This document shows positions 34,461 to 44,494 of a stretch of 64,000 bases of DNA, piece by piece. Made by a program: the position numbers and the translations under genes. The notes beneath the pieces are model-generated. The model made no database searches. It was not told the DNA's origin and saw only the letters and a program-made list of their open reading frames with translations. This DNA is from Fibrivirga algicola (GTDB lineage: Bacteria > Bacteroidota > Bacteroidia > Cytophagales > Spirosomataceae): contig NZ_WAEL01000009.1 of assembly GCF_011742925.1 (NCBI RefSeq), positions 62,001 through 126,000 on the forward strand. The letters run 5' to 3'. How positions within the stretch are numbered: position 1 is the first letter of the stretch; every line of letters begins with the position of its first letter.

Positions 34461-37400
34461 ATGCTGGATCGCATCATTTTATTTTCAATTCAGAACAAAC
34501 TCATTGTGGGGCTGCTGACGCTGGCTCTGATGGGTTGGGGTGGCTATTCACTCAGCCGCCTTCCCATCGACGCGCTGCCCGACATTACCAACAACCAAGT
34601 CCAGATTATTACACGAAGCCCTTCGCTGGCCGCCCAGGAGATTGAACGGCTCGTTACCTTCCCCATCGAACAGACAATGGCTACCGTGCCTGAGATTGTT
34701 GAGGTACGGTCTATATCGCGTTTTGGGTTGTCGGTCGTCACCATCGTTTTCAACGATGACACCGATCTGTACTGGGCCAGGCAGCAAATCAGCGAGCGGC
34801 TGGTGGATGCCCGTAGTCAAATTCCGGCTGGAACGGGCGAGCCGACCATCGGGCCAGTCTCAACGGGACTAGGTGAGATTTACCAGTACGTCATCTACGC
34901 CAAACCGGGTTTTGAGAACCGCTACTCGCCTACTGAACTACGGACTATTCAGGATTGGGTGGTTCGGCGGCAACTGCTGGGTACGTCCGGCGTAGCGGAT
35001 GTGAGCAGTTTTGGCGGACTCTTGAAACAATACGAAATCGCGATCGATCCCAACCGGCTACGGTCTTACGGCCTGAGCATCGGCGATCTGTTCACCGCCC
35101 TTTCGCGCAATAACCAGAATACGGGCGGGGCCTACATCGACAAAAAGCCCAGTGCCTACTTTATCCGCACCGAAGGGTTGGTAACGAATCTGGACGACAT
35201 CGGGCGGATTGTGGTTCGGCGCACCAGCGGACGTACCCCCATCCTGATTCGCGATGTGGCGACTGTGCAGTTTGGCTCAGCCGTACGTTACGGTGCCCTA
35301 ACCCGAAACGGCGAAGACGAAGCGGTAGGGGGCTTGGTGCTTATGCTTAAAGGGCAAAACGCCAATGTGGTGATCGGGCAGGTGAAAACCCGTATTGAGC
35401 AGATTCGCCGAACCCTACCCGAAGGCGTGGATATCCACGCGTTTCTGGACCGCTCCGAACTCGTTGATCGAGCCATCAATACGGTGACCCAGAACCTGAT
35501 CGAAGGTGCCTTGATTGTCATTTTTGTCCTGATCCTGTTTCTAGGCAACCTGCGGGCGGGGTTGATTGTGGCCTCCGTGATTCCGTTGGCTATGCTATTC
35601 GCGGTCAGTATGATGAATTTCTTTGGCGTGTCGGGTAACCTGATGAGTCTGGGTGCCATCGACTTTGGCCTGCTCATAGACGGGGCCGTTATTATTGTCG
35701 AAGCCTCGCTGCACCATTTAGGCCTGGTTAAGTTATCCCGGCTTTCGCAGCAGCAAATGGACGAGGAGGTGTATGAATCGGCGAGCCGCATCCGTAGTTC
35801 GGCGGCATTCGGCGAGATTATCATCCTGATTGTCTACCTGCCCATTCTGGCGTTAGTAGGCATTGAGGGTAAAATGTTCGGGCCGATGGCGCAAGTGGTT
35901 GTTTTTGCCATTGCGGGGGCGTTCATCCTGTCGCTGACCTACGTACCTATGATGTCAGCCTTGTTTTTAAGCAAGACGATCGCCCACAAACAGACATTCT
36001 CCGACCGGATGATGGCGTTTTTTCAGCGTGGCTATCAGCCGTTGTTGCGTGGTGCTATGCAGACGAAAGCCCTTGTTTTGGGTGTGTCAGTAGCCCTACT
36101 GGCCGGTGCGGTATGGTTGTTTATCACGCTGGGCGGCGAATTTATTCCGCAGCTCAACGAAGGTGATTTTGCCGTTGAGCTGCGGGTACGTACGGGTAGC
36201 TCGCTGACCCAAACCATCGACAAATCCCTCCAGGCGGGCCGGTTGCTGCGCAAGCAGTTTCCGGAAGTGCGCGAGGTGATCGGCAAAATTGGGGCGGGTG
36301 AAATCCCAACTGACCCTATGCCTGTAGAAGCCTGCGATCTGATGGTGCTGCTCAAGCCCCAAAGCGAGTGGCAATCGGCCAGTAGCATGGAGGAACTAGC
36401 CGCTAACATGGCTGAAGCCCTCGAAGCTATTCCGGGCGTGGAGTTTGGCTTTCAACAACCCATCCAGATGCGCTTTAACGAGCTCATTTCGGGTGCTAAG
36501 CAGGATGTAGCTATTAAGGTTTTTGGGGAAGACCTGACCGAGTTAACCCGATTGGCCAAACAGATCAATAACCTGGTTGGAAGCGTGTCGGGAGCAACTG
36601 ATCGCTATGTAGAACAGGTGTCGGGGCTCCCGCAGATTGTGGTTCAGGTGGATCGGGAGTCACTGGCCCGCCATGGCCTGAGCGTAGATGAGGTGAATCA
36701 GACCGTGGCGGCGGCTTTCGCCGGGCAGAGTGCGGGCCTGGTCTATGAAGGTGAACGGCGCTACGACCTCATGGTGCGGCTGGCTGAACAGGAACGTGGC
36801 AGTATCGACGATGTACGGGCCTTGACCATTCCCGTTCCCGATGGTCCCCCTGTGCCGCTGTCGCAACTGGCCAACGTAGAGTTACGACCCGGCCCGAACC
36901 AGATCCAACGCGAAGATGCCAAACGACGGCTAACGGTGGGCTTCAACGTGCGGGGACGGGATGTGGAAAGCGTGGTGTTGGAACTACAGGAGAGACTAAC
37001 CAGTCAGATCAAGTTTCCGCCTGGTTACTACGTCACCTACGGCGGCCAGTTCGAGAACCTGATCGAGGCCCGCAACCGCCTGTCGATCGCCGTGCCGGTA
37101 GCGCTGGCCTTAATTTTTCTGCTGCTGTTTCTCACCGTTGGCTCCGTACGGCAGTCGTTGCTGATTTTCTCGGCTATTCCCCTGGCGGCCATTGGTGGGG
37201 TGCTGGCCCTGTGGCTGCGCGACATGCCGTTCAGCATTTCGGCGGGGGTAGGCTTCATCGCCCTATTTGGGGTAGCGGTATTGAATGGCATTGTGCTGAT
37301 CGGTGAATTCAACCGACTCCGGCTGGCCGGTAAAACAGATCTCGTTAACGTTATCTTCGAAGGAACTGCCGTGCGGCTACGACCCGTGCTGATGACCGCT

Positions 37401-38912
37401 ACGGTAGCGTCACTTGGCTTTCTGCCCATGGCCCTGTCGAGTTCGGCCGGGGCCGAGGTGCAGAAACCACTGGCAACGGTGGTCATTGGTGGCCTGGTTT
37501 CAGCAACTCTGCTGACCTTGTTCGTCTTGCCGGTATTGTATGTACTCATCGAGCGGCGATTTGGCCAGGCATTTGGTCGACCCAAGCTCACAGTTGCGTC
37601 CGTAACTGTCTCCGCTTCTGTAACAGGGTGGTTCATACTGGGGCTTATCGCTATAAGTAGTTTGTGGTCACCCCTGGTCCAGGCTCAGGTCACGGCTCAA
37701 CCAGTAGCAACCCTCCCTTCGCCAGGCAGTGACAAAGGGCTACTGCTGGCTCAGGCCCTCCAACAGGCAGGCGCCAACAACCCGTTGGTACGGGTGTCGC
37801 AACTCAACGTTGGCTATCAGCAGGCGCTACGCGGTACGGCGGGTGAGGTCGGCAAAACTGATGTGGGCACGACCTTCGGGCAGTACAACAGTCGGTACAT
37901 CGACCAGTCGTTTACCGTGGTTCAGCGCTTGCCTAATCCAACGCTGGTACGGGGGCTGCGATCACTGGCCGATGCCCGCGCTCAGGGAGCCGAAGCCGAA
38001 GGGCGCCTTTCTTACACCGAGTTGGCCCGGCAGGTGAAAGCCACCTACTACCAGTTGTGGTATGTACAATCGCTGGCCGGTTTTCTCCGCAGTCAGGACA
38101 GTTTGTATGCGGCTATAGCCCGGGGGGCGGAGGTACGTCGACGGACCGGCGAAGGTACCCTGCTGGAACTGACCGCCGCCCAGGTGCAGCTCAGACAGGC
38201 GCAAACTGCCCTGTTCCAAAATAAGCTGGACGCGCAGATTCTGGCCCGGCAGCTACAGACGCTGCTGGCCTCGTCTACCCCGCCTGTTCTTCCCGACACT
38301 CCGCTTACTGAGCGAGTGCTGCCCCTGATTGACTCCACAATGCTGATTCAAAACCCGGAGCTAGCTCAGCTGAACAGCCAAATCGATATTGCCAGGCGCG
38401 AAACCGACGTAGAAGCTGCCCGGCTCAGGCCCGACTTTACGCTGGGAATAGCGAATCAGTCGCTACAGGGGTTCCAGACGCTCCCTGACGGCGCAGGCGA
38501 GCGGTTCTATGGGTTTGGCAATCGCTTCACCTATGGGCAAGTAGGTGTGTCGATCCCTTTATTTGCCAAGCCCCTCAAGGCTCGCCTGGAAGCGGCCCGA
38601 ATCGGGCAGCAAAGGGCTGAAGCCCAGCGTACTGCTCTCCAACGTACCCTGGAAGGTGAAGTAGCCACGGCCGTTCAGACCTACCAGAAAAATCAGCAGG
38701 CACTGATCTACTACCGCGAATCGGCGTTACCCCAAGCCACCCTGATTCGAGAGCAGGTAACCAAAGCCTACGGAGCGGGCGAGATCGGCTACGTCGAATT
38801 ACTACAAAACCTACGAACCGTTAGCGAGATCCAGACCGGCTATTTAGCAGCACTCAATGACCTCAATCAAACCTTAATCAGCCTCGATTTTTTGTTGGGG
38901 CGAACCGACTAA
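34461..38912 (+). CDS. czcA: CzcA-type heavy-metal RND pump fused to a TolC-family outer-membrane protein
   Basis: 1483-aa fusion. Residues 1 to about 1040 are a heavy-metal RND proton antiporter: LPIDALPDITNNQVQI at the start, and DFGLLIDGAVIIVEASL in the proton-relay helix, as in CzcA/CusA. After the last RND membrane helix (about 1030) comes a second hydrophobic stretch (FILGLIAISSLWSPLVQA, then QV) that looks like an internal signal peptide, and residues about 1080-1483 are a TolC-type protein (LARQVKATYYQLWYVQSLA, RRTGEGTLLELTAAQVQLRQ). Such fusions occur in Bacteroidota. Its TAA overlaps the czcB ATG (TAATG). Metal not certain: Co, Zn, Cd or Cu. Confidence 0.93.
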   Translation: MLDRIILFSIQNKLIVGLLTLALMGWGGYSLSRLPIDALPDITNNQVQIITRSPSLAAQEIERLVTFPIEQTMATVPEIVEVRSISRFGLSVVTIVFNDDTDLYWARQQISERLVDARSQIPAGTGEPTIGPVSTGLGEIYQYVIYAKPGFENRYSPTELRTIQDWVVRRQLLGTSGVADVSSFGGLLKQYEIAIDPNRLRSYGLSIGDLFTALSRNNQNTGGAYIDKKPSAYFIRTEGLVTNLDDIGRIVVRRTSGRTPILIRDVATVQFGSAVRYGALTRNGEDEAVGGLVLMLKGQNANVVIGQVKTRIEQIRRTLPEGVDIHAFLDRSELVDRAINTVTQNLIEGALIVIFVLILFLGNLRAGLIVASVIPLAMLFAVSMMNFFGVSGNLMSLGAIDFGLLIDGAVIIVEASLHHLGLVKLSRLSQQQMDEEVYESASRIRSSAAFGEIIILIVYLPILALVGIEGKMFGPMAQVVVFAIAGAFILSLTYVPMMSALFLSKTIAHKQTFSDRMMAFFQRGYQPLLRGAMQTKALVLGVSVALLAGAVWLFITLGGEFIPQLNEGDFAVELRVRTGSSLTQTIDKSLQAGRLLRKQFPEVREVIGKIGAGEIPTDPMPVEACDLMVLLKPQSEWQSASSMEELAANMAEALEAIPGVEFGFQQPIQMRFNELISGAKQDVAIKVFGEDLTELTRLAKQINNLVGSVSGATDRYVEQVSGLPQIVVQVDRESLARHGLSVDEVNQTVAAAFAGQSAGLVYEGERRYDLMVRLAEQERGSIDDVRALTIPVPDGPPVPLSQLANVELRPGPNQIQREDAKRRLTVGFNVRGRDVESVVLELQERLTSQIKFPPGYYVTYGGQFENLIEARNRLSIAVPVALALIFLLLFLTVGSVRQSLLIFSAIPLAAIGGVLALWLRDMPFSISAGVGFIALFGVAVLNGIVLIGEFNRLRLAGKTDLVNVIFEGTAVRLRPVLMTATVASLGFLPMALSSSAGAEVQKPLATVVIGGLVSATLLTLFVLPVLYVLIERRFGQAFGRPKLTVASVTVSASVTGWFILGLIAISSLWSPLVQAQVTAQPVATLPSPGSDKGLLLAQALQQAGANNPLVRVSQLNVGYQQALRGTAGEVGKTDVGTTFGQYNSRYIDQSFTVVQRLPNPTLVRGLRSLADARAQGAEAEGRLSYTELARQVKATYYQLWYVQSLAGFLRSQDSLYAAIARGAEVRRRTGEGTLLELTAAQVQLRQAQTALFQNKLDAQILARQLQTLLASSTPPVLPDTPLTERVLPLIDSTMLIQNPELAQLNSQIDIARRETDVEAARLRPDFTLGIANQSLQGFQTLPDGAGERFYGFGNRFTYGQVGVSIPLFAKPLKARLEAARIGQQRAEAQRTALQRTLEGEVATAVQTYQKNQQALIYYRESALPQATLIREQVTKAYGAGEIGYVELLQNLRTVSEIQTGYLAALNDLNQTLISLDFLLGRTD

Positions 38913-40135
38913 TGAAACGAAGCCACCTCATTATTATCGCTGTGCTGCTTACGCTATGTACGGGAGCAGCCTGTAAGCACGAATCAGGCGAAAATACGGC
39001 CGGTAAGAGTTCCACCACCGCCCAAACAGATACGGCTAAGGTTGAAACCGACGACGAAGCCGGACTGATCGAACTGAGCGAAGCCCAGTACCGGGCTATT
39101 GGTGTACAATTAGGCCGACTGGAAAGGCGACAAATGAGTCAGCTGATCCGCGTTAATGGCTCGCTGACTGTACCGCCTGGTCAACAGGTGTCGATCGCCA
39201 CGCCGTACGGAGGAATTCTCAAGTCGGCGAATCTGCTGGCTGGTACAGCGGTGCGGCAGGGGCAGACGCTGGCGGTGTTGGAAAACCCTGAGTTTATTCG
39301 CATCCAGCAGGAATATCTGGAAACAACCAGTCAACTCACGTATCAGCAGCAGGAGTTTGAGCGGCAAAGCGAGCTGAGCCGTGAGAACGTAGGCGCCCTG
39401 AAAACGCTGCAACAGGCAACGGCCCAACTGGGTACGTTGCGGGCGCGGGTAGGAGGGCTGCGTCAGCAACTAGCCATTTTGGGTTTGAACCCGGCCAAAC
39501 TGACGCCCGAGACCATCACCCGCAGCCTGAACGTTCGGGCGCCCATTGGCGGCACGCTTACCCAGGTCAACGTGAACCAGGGTAGTTATGTAGCGGCCAA
39601 CGACGTACTGTTTGAGATCATGAACACGGTTGGTTTACTGGCTGAACTGACGGTGTTTGAGGCTGACCTGACCCGGATGCAGGTTGGTCAGCGGGTGCGG
39701 CTGTCGGTAATCGGGGTAGCGGGCGAACGGATGGGACGAATCAAGCTCATCAATCGGGAAGTTGGCCCCGACCGCACGGTAAAGGTCTACGCGAGTCTGG
39801 ATAATCCGGTGTTCGGTGGTTTACGACCAGGTACCTTCCTGAAAGCAGCCATCGAGACAGGCGCCGCTACGGAACCGGCCCTGCCTGAGGCCGCAGTTGT
39901 GCAGGCGGGTACAAGCAGTCAAATCTTTGTGTTTGCCGGGAAGGAAGCCCACCAGGATCAGACCCATTACCGATTCCGGCCAGTGCCTGTACGGGCCGGG
40001 ACAGTCCAGAACGGATACCGCTCTGTGGCGTTGCCCACTGGTATAGCGGGTGATACGCAGGTGGTGCTGACCGGTGCATACGACATCCTGTCGGCGAGTG
40101 AAGGAGGTAATGAAGGGGGGGGGCATGCCCATTAA
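38912..40135 (+). CDS. czcB: CzcB/CusB-type periplasmic adaptor of the metal RND pump
   Basis: 407-aa membrane-fusion protein linking CzcA to the outer-membrane channel. N-terminal lipoprotein signal with lipobox LCTGAAC (Cys around residue 21). Then the barrel-sandwich (IATPYGGILKSANLLAGTAV, LNVRAPIGGTLTQVNVNQGS), a helical hairpin (FERQSELSRENVGALKTLQQ) and a beta-barrel domain, ending in a short His tail (GGGHAH), which may bind metal. Starts on the last base of the czcA stop. Confidence 0.93.
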   Translation: MKRSHLIIIAVLLTLCTGAACKHESGENTAGKSSTTAQTDTAKVETDDEAGLIELSEAQYRAIGVQLGRLERRQMSQLIRVNGSLTVPPGQQVSIATPYGGILKSANLLAGTAVRQGQTLAVLENPEFIRIQQEYLETTSQLTYQQQEFERQSELSRENVGALKTLQQATAQLGTLRARVGGLRQQLAILGLNPAKLTPETITRSLNVRAPIGGTLTQVNVNQGSYVAANDVLFEIMNTVGLLAELTVFEADLTRMQVGQRVRLSVIGVAGERMGRIKLINREVGPDRTVKVYASLDNPVFGGLRPGTFLKAAIETGAATEPALPEAAVVQAGTSSQIFVFAGKEAHQDQTHYRFRPVPVRAGTVQNGYRSVALPTGIAGDTQVVLTGAYDILSASEGGNEGGGHAH

Positions 40136-40162
40136 CAACTAAAGTCGATAAACACAGAATAG

Positions 40163-40783
40163 ATGCTCTGGAACTTACTGATAGGCAGCATTTTATTGGG
40201 ATCAGTTCACGCCGCAATACCTAACCACTGGTTGCCGGTCGTGCTTATTGGCCGCACCGAAAACTGGTCGGAACGGGAAACGCTGGGGGTGGTAGCCATA
40301 AGCGGCTTTTTCCATACCCTTAGTACAGTGGCGCTGGGAGTAGCAATCGGCGCGATCGGTATGAAGGTATCCGAGCAACTCGAAGCGCAGGCCCGGCTTG
40401 TAGCCTCGTCGCTACTGGTCTTCATGGGGCTTATTTATTTTGCCATGCACCAGGCCAACACGCCCCACGAGCACGTACCCAGGGGATTAGCCGGGCGCTC
40501 CAAGGCAGCCATCATCACCTCTCTGTCAGTGGCGATGCTGTTCTCCCCCTGCCTGGAGATTGAAACGTTCTTCTTCACTGCCGGAACGCTGGGCTGGCCC
40601 GCCATCACCACGTTGGCGATAGCGTATACGGTCGTGACCATTGCCTGCATGGTGGGGCTAACGGCCCTGTCATACCGGGGCCTGGCGCACGTTGACTGGC
40701 ACTGGCTGGATCATAATGAAAAACGCATTACCGGGGGCATTCTGATTGGCCTCGGCATTTTCACTTTTTTTATAGCACTCTAA
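40163..40783 (+). CDS. NicO/UreH-like membrane protein in the metal operon
   Basis: 206-aa inner-membrane protein with about six hydrophobic segments. Sequence features: HAAIPNHWLPVVLIGR in the first third, reminiscent of the histidine motif of the NicO/UreH group, and a loop motif HQANTPHEHVPRG with three His. SVAMLFSPCLEIETFF is in a later helix. The family exports or imports nickel/cobalt; in this operon export is more likely. It lies 27 nt after czcB and 7 nt before the ATPase gene. Confidence 0.78.
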   Translation: MLWNLLIGSILLGSVHAAIPNHWLPVVLIGRTENWSERETLGVVAISGFFHTLSTVALGVAIGAIGMKVSEQLEAQARLVASSLLVFMGLIYFAMHQANTPHEHVPRGLAGRSKAAIITSLSVAMLFSPCLEIETFFFTAGTLGWPAITTLAIAYTVVTIACMVGLTALSYRGLAHVDWHWLDHNEKRITGGILIGLGIFTFFIAL

Positions 40784-40790
40784 ACTACGT

Positions 40791-42776
40791 ATGGCACACG
40801 AACATAATCACGACGACGGGCACGAGCACGGCGACGATGTTGACCTAATTGAAGACGGAACAACGCCGGCCGCCGACGTTGCGCCCGCCAAAAAAGGACC
40901 GGAGCAAACCTGGCGTACCTATGCGCCCGCCTTCAGTAGCCTGGTATTCCTGTTAGGAGGAATTATGCTGGATAGCTACGCCCAAAGCTGGTTCCGCGAC
41001 CCGTGGCGCCTGATGTGGTACCTGGTGGCTTATCTACCCGTTGGCTGGCCAGTGCTGAAGCGGGCGTGGAGCAGCATCCTGAACCGTGACGTGTTCACCG
41101 AATTCTTCCTGATGGGTGTAGCAACGCTGGGCGCATTTGGCATTCGGGAATACCCCGAAGGTGTGACCGTGATGCTGTTTTATACCATCGGGGAGTTGTT
41201 TCAGGATGCCGCCGTGCTGCGGGCGCGTCGCTCGATCAAGGCCTTGCTGGATGTGCGGCCCGACGAGGTGACGGTACTCCGGAACGGACAGGCTCAAACT
41301 GTCAAAGCAGCCACGGTTAGCGTTGGCGATGTCATCCAGATCAAAGCTGGTGAGAAAGTAGGGCTGGATGGTACCATGCGCTCCGAATCAGGGACATTCG
41401 ATACGGCGGCACTGACGGGCGAAAGCGTTCCCCGCTCCATTGCCAAAGGAGAGGCGGTGCTGGCGGGTATGATCAACCGGCAGTCATTGGTCGAGATGGA
41501 CGTGACCACGCCCTATCAGGATTCCAAACTGTCACGTATTCTTAAACTCGTGCAGCAGGCTACCGGTCGCAAAGCACAGACCCAGGAGTTTATTGCCCGG
41601 TTTGCCAAAATCTACACTCCGGCGATCTGTGGCCTGGCCCTGCTGGTAACCGTGTTGCCCTACTTCTTTGTAACCGATTATCACTTTGCCGACTGGCTCT
41701 ACCGGGGCCTGGTATTTTTGGTTATCGGCTGCCCCTGCGCGCTGGTGATCTCTATTCCGTTGGGCTACTTCGGCGGTATTGGGGCCGGGTCAAAGCAGGG
41801 CATTCTCTTTAAGGGCTCTGTCTTTCTGGATCTGATGACCCAGCTGAAAACGGTTGTCATGGACAAGACAGGTACGTTGACCAAAGGCGTTTTCAAGGTG
41901 CAGGAGGTCAAACCCGTAAACCTCGACCCCAAAGACCTGGCCCGGTTAACGGCGGCGCTGGAAAGCAAATCGACTCATCCCGTCGCTACCGCGATTATCG
42001 AGTATGCGGGGAAGGGCTATGAAACGGTTTCGGTAGAACATGTCGAGGAGATTGCCGGTCACGGACTGAAAGGACTCGTCGACGGGAAAGAGATGCTGGC
42101 GGGTAACGCCAAACTGCTCCGTAAGTTCGGCGTTACGTTTGACGAGGCGCTGACAACGATCCCCTACACCATTGTCATGACTGCCCTAGACGGGCAATTT
42201 GCCGGCTACTTCACCATTGCCGATGAGATAAAAGCAGACGCTGCCGAGGCGGTAAAACGGCTCAAAGCGGACGGTATTCGCACGGTCATGCTGTCGGGTG
42301 ATAAATCGGCCGTTGTTGAAGCAGTGGCTCAGCAGGTTGGCGTCGACGAATGGCACGGCGATCTGCTGCCCGAAGATAAAGTAGCCCAGGTTGAACGACT
42401 GAAGGCTGATCTGGCCCATAATCAAAAGGCAAAGCTGGCCTTCGTTGGCGACGGCGTCAACGATGCACCAGTGGTGGCACTGGCCGACGTAGGCATGGCT
42501 ATGGGCGGTTTAGGCTCTGACGCCACCATCGAAACCGCTGACGTAATTATTCAGAATGACGAACCCGCCAAGATTGCCATAGCCGTCGAAATTGGCCGGG
42601 CCACGCGCCGAATCGTCTGGCAGAACATCACCTTGTCGCTGGTAGTCAAGGGCATTGTCCTCGTTCTTGGAGCCGGGGGGCTGGCTACGATGTGGGAAGC
42701 CGTTTTCGCCGACGTTGGCGTAGCCATGTTAGCCATCCTCAATGCCGTGCGAGTACAGCATTTAACGTTCAAGTAA
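40791..42776 (+). CDS. P1B-type heavy-metal-translocating ATPase
   Basis: 661-aa cation pump of the ZntA/CadA type. N-terminus is His/Asp-rich (HEHNHDDGHEHGDDVD) and lacks the usual CxxC heavy-metal-associated domain. Core motifs: TGES in the actuator domain (AALTGESVPRS), GCPCALVISIPLG in the transport helix (CPC), DKTGTLTKG phosphorylation site, HP motif in STHPVATAI, and GDGVNDAPVVALADVG. The CPC together with the His-rich tail suggests Zn, Cd, Co or Pb export. Together with the RND pump it would move metal from cytoplasm to outside in two steps. No regulator gene is next to it. Confidence 0.94.
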   Translation: MAHEHNHDDGHEHGDDVDLIEDGTTPAADVAPAKKGPEQTWRTYAPAFSSLVFLLGGIMLDSYAQSWFRDPWRLMWYLVAYLPVGWPVLKRAWSSILNRDVFTEFFLMGVATLGAFGIREYPEGVTVMLFYTIGELFQDAAVLRARRSIKALLDVRPDEVTVLRNGQAQTVKAATVSVGDVIQIKAGEKVGLDGTMRSESGTFDTAALTGESVPRSIAKGEAVLAGMINRQSLVEMDVTTPYQDSKLSRILKLVQQATGRKAQTQEFIARFAKIYTPAICGLALLVTVLPYFFVTDYHFADWLYRGLVFLVIGCPCALVISIPLGYFGGIGAGSKQGILFKGSVFLDLMTQLKTVVMDKTGTLTKGVFKVQEVKPVNLDPKDLARLTAALESKSTHPVATAIIEYAGKGYETVSVEHVEEIAGHGLKGLVDGKEMLAGNAKLLRKFGVTFDEALTTIPYTIVMTALDGQFAGYFTIADEIKADAAEAVKRLKADGIRTVMLSGDKSAVVEAVAQQVGVDEWHGDLLPEDKVAQVERLKADLAHNQKAKLAFVGDGVNDAPVVALADVGMAMGGLGSDATIETADVIIQNDEPAKIAIAVEIGRATRRIVWQNITLSLVVKGIVLVLGAGGLATMWEAVFADVGVAMLAILNAVRVQHLTFK

Positions 42777-43282
42777 ATTAGGTAGAACTGGATCACTAGT
42801 TTCGACAAAATGCCTCACTTGGAAAGTTTGCTGTTTAGCTTGACAGGTGAGGCGTTAGTTCCTTGATCGTAACGAGGGAGCGTGGATTTTACTCGAAACG
42901 GCAAATGCGACTAACTTGTACTATTCCATGGGGGGCAGACGTCATCTTATGTAAAGGAACTAGTCTAAGAAATGAAAAGTGGGTTTACATAATTGATCCG
43001 GTAACTATCGCAGTACTGTGCCAAGCGCTGAAAAACAGTAACCAGTCTAGCTAATAAGGGTCGTTATAAGGATGAAGATTTTGTTAAATTGCTGAGAACA
43101 ACAGGTTATTTACCTTAGGTGGCAGATATACCCCCGTTGTATCAGCTACCCCATAGTAAGGCAGAAGCTCAATTGATGGCTAGCAATTTACCGTAGGGCG
43201 GAAGAGCCAAAATATTAGCTGTAGTGCGTGGTTGGGTAACACTTAGTAGATAAGTGCTTATAACTTAACGGACCAATTGACG
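42777..43282. other. Intergenic stretch with decayed coding scraps
   Basis: About 500 bases. Protein-like pieces occur in different frames on the plus strand: VYIIDPVTIAVLCQALKNSN ending at about 43051 and GRYKDEDFVKLLRTTGYLP ending at about 43120. They look like a broken gene, but I cannot name it. Confidence 0.35.
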
Positions 43283-44494
43283 ATGAATCGCATAGTAATA
43301 TCCTGGATTTTTCTGTTCGTTGCTACGCTGGCTTGTCGGCCCAATGAACCAGGCTTCTCGCTGGTTCCCACTGGGCAGGACCAAAACATTAATCAGTTGG
43401 AAGTTCAAGTAGCCACACCACTGGTTAACGTAGATACGGCCGCCCGGCTTCTGATCAACTATCGCGCCTATGATTATAAAGCGCAGATATGGTTCGACTT
43501 CCTGGACTTCCTGAATGGTTCACCCCTTAGTGTGACCCTGTATATTGATGGGGTGCAACAAGCAAACAAAACGTTCTTTCAGCCTGACCATCCAGGCGTG
43601 TATACCCTGCAAGCTAAAGCGGGTGAGTTAGTGAGCCCACCCATCTCGGTGACCGCCCGCGCAGCTCAGTCGTATGAACTAGTTCGGCTACCGGTCATCC
43701 TTCACTACACATCCAGCGCTAACACTGCATTAATGCCGATTACGACGCTGTTACGGAATGTCAATCGCTTGTACGCCAACCAGGTGTCGACGAGTGATCC
43801 TAATCAGGCCAACGCTTACATTGAGTTCTACCCGGCGGACCGTGATCCTGACGGTAACCTATTGGCTCAGCCGGGTATGAACCGGCTTCCTTTCAGCGAT
43901 CAGCCCACTGATTCTGCCTCGGCTATCAAAGCCGACAGTATCCTCAGAAAATGGTGCATCAAAAAATACATCAACGTATTCGTCAAGCTCAACTGGCTTC
44001 GTAACACTTATCCAGTTGGGTACTCCTACGTTAGTACGCCGGGTGTATACACCAACCGGCCTGCCAACGGTGCGTTTACCTGCGAGACTTACCAAAGTCA
44101 GTATTCAGGGCCCGCCATTATGATCGACTGGGAAAACGACCCCGGCATCTTGGCCCATGAACTGGGTCACTACCTGGGTCTGCCTCATACGTTTGCACTG
44201 GGCTGTTCGTCAACAACTAATAGTAGTAACCTGACCATTCAGGATACACCAAGGCATGTGGAAGAGCGACCAGTCAACGGAAAAAAGCGTGATTGTCGTG
44301 GAACCCCCTTTATCGCCAGCAACATAATGGATTATTATGTTCAAAAGACCAATTTTACAATGGATCAGGTTGGCTTGATGCGAAATACGATCAATAACCC
44401 TGTTTTTCTACCCTTGCCATCCAAGCTGGCAGGTGGGCGGTTGCAGGCTGTTTTATCGATGCCGGAAGTAGTGTGCCGGCGCATTGTTCAATAG
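43283..44494 (+). CDS. Zinc-dependent metalloprotease lipoprotein (pappalysin-like)
   Basis: 403-aa lipoprotein. Signal peptide with lipobox LATLAC (Cys near residue 18). The catalytic site HELGHYLGLPHTF (HExxHxxGxxH) lies at about residues 290-302, with the Met-turn expected in SNIMDYYV; this is the metzincin pattern of the M43 pappalysin-like family. Beta-rich N-terminal domain (residues 30-140). An in-frame TTG at 43277 precedes the ATG at 43283, which I prefer. Anchored in the outer or inner membrane; substrate unknown. Not linked to neighbours by operon. Confidence 0.87.
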   Translation: MNRIVISWIFLFVATLACRPNEPGFSLVPTGQDQNINQLEVQVATPLVNVDTAARLLINYRAYDYKAQIWFDFLDFLNGSPLSVTLYIDGVQQANKTFFQPDHPGVYTLQAKAGELVSPPISVTARAAQSYELVRLPVILHYTSSANTALMPITTLLRNVNRLYANQVSTSDPNQANAYIEFYPADRDPDGNLLAQPGMNRLPFSDQPTDSASAIKADSILRKWCIKKYINVFVKLNWLRNTYPVGYSYVSTPGVYTNRPANGAFTCETYQSQYSGPAIMIDWENDPGILAHELGHYLGLPHTFALGCSSTTNSSNLTIQDTPRHVEERPVNGKKRDCRGTPFIASNIMDYYVQKTNFTMDQVGLMRNTINNPVFLPLPSKLAGGRLQAVLSMPEVVCRRIVQ

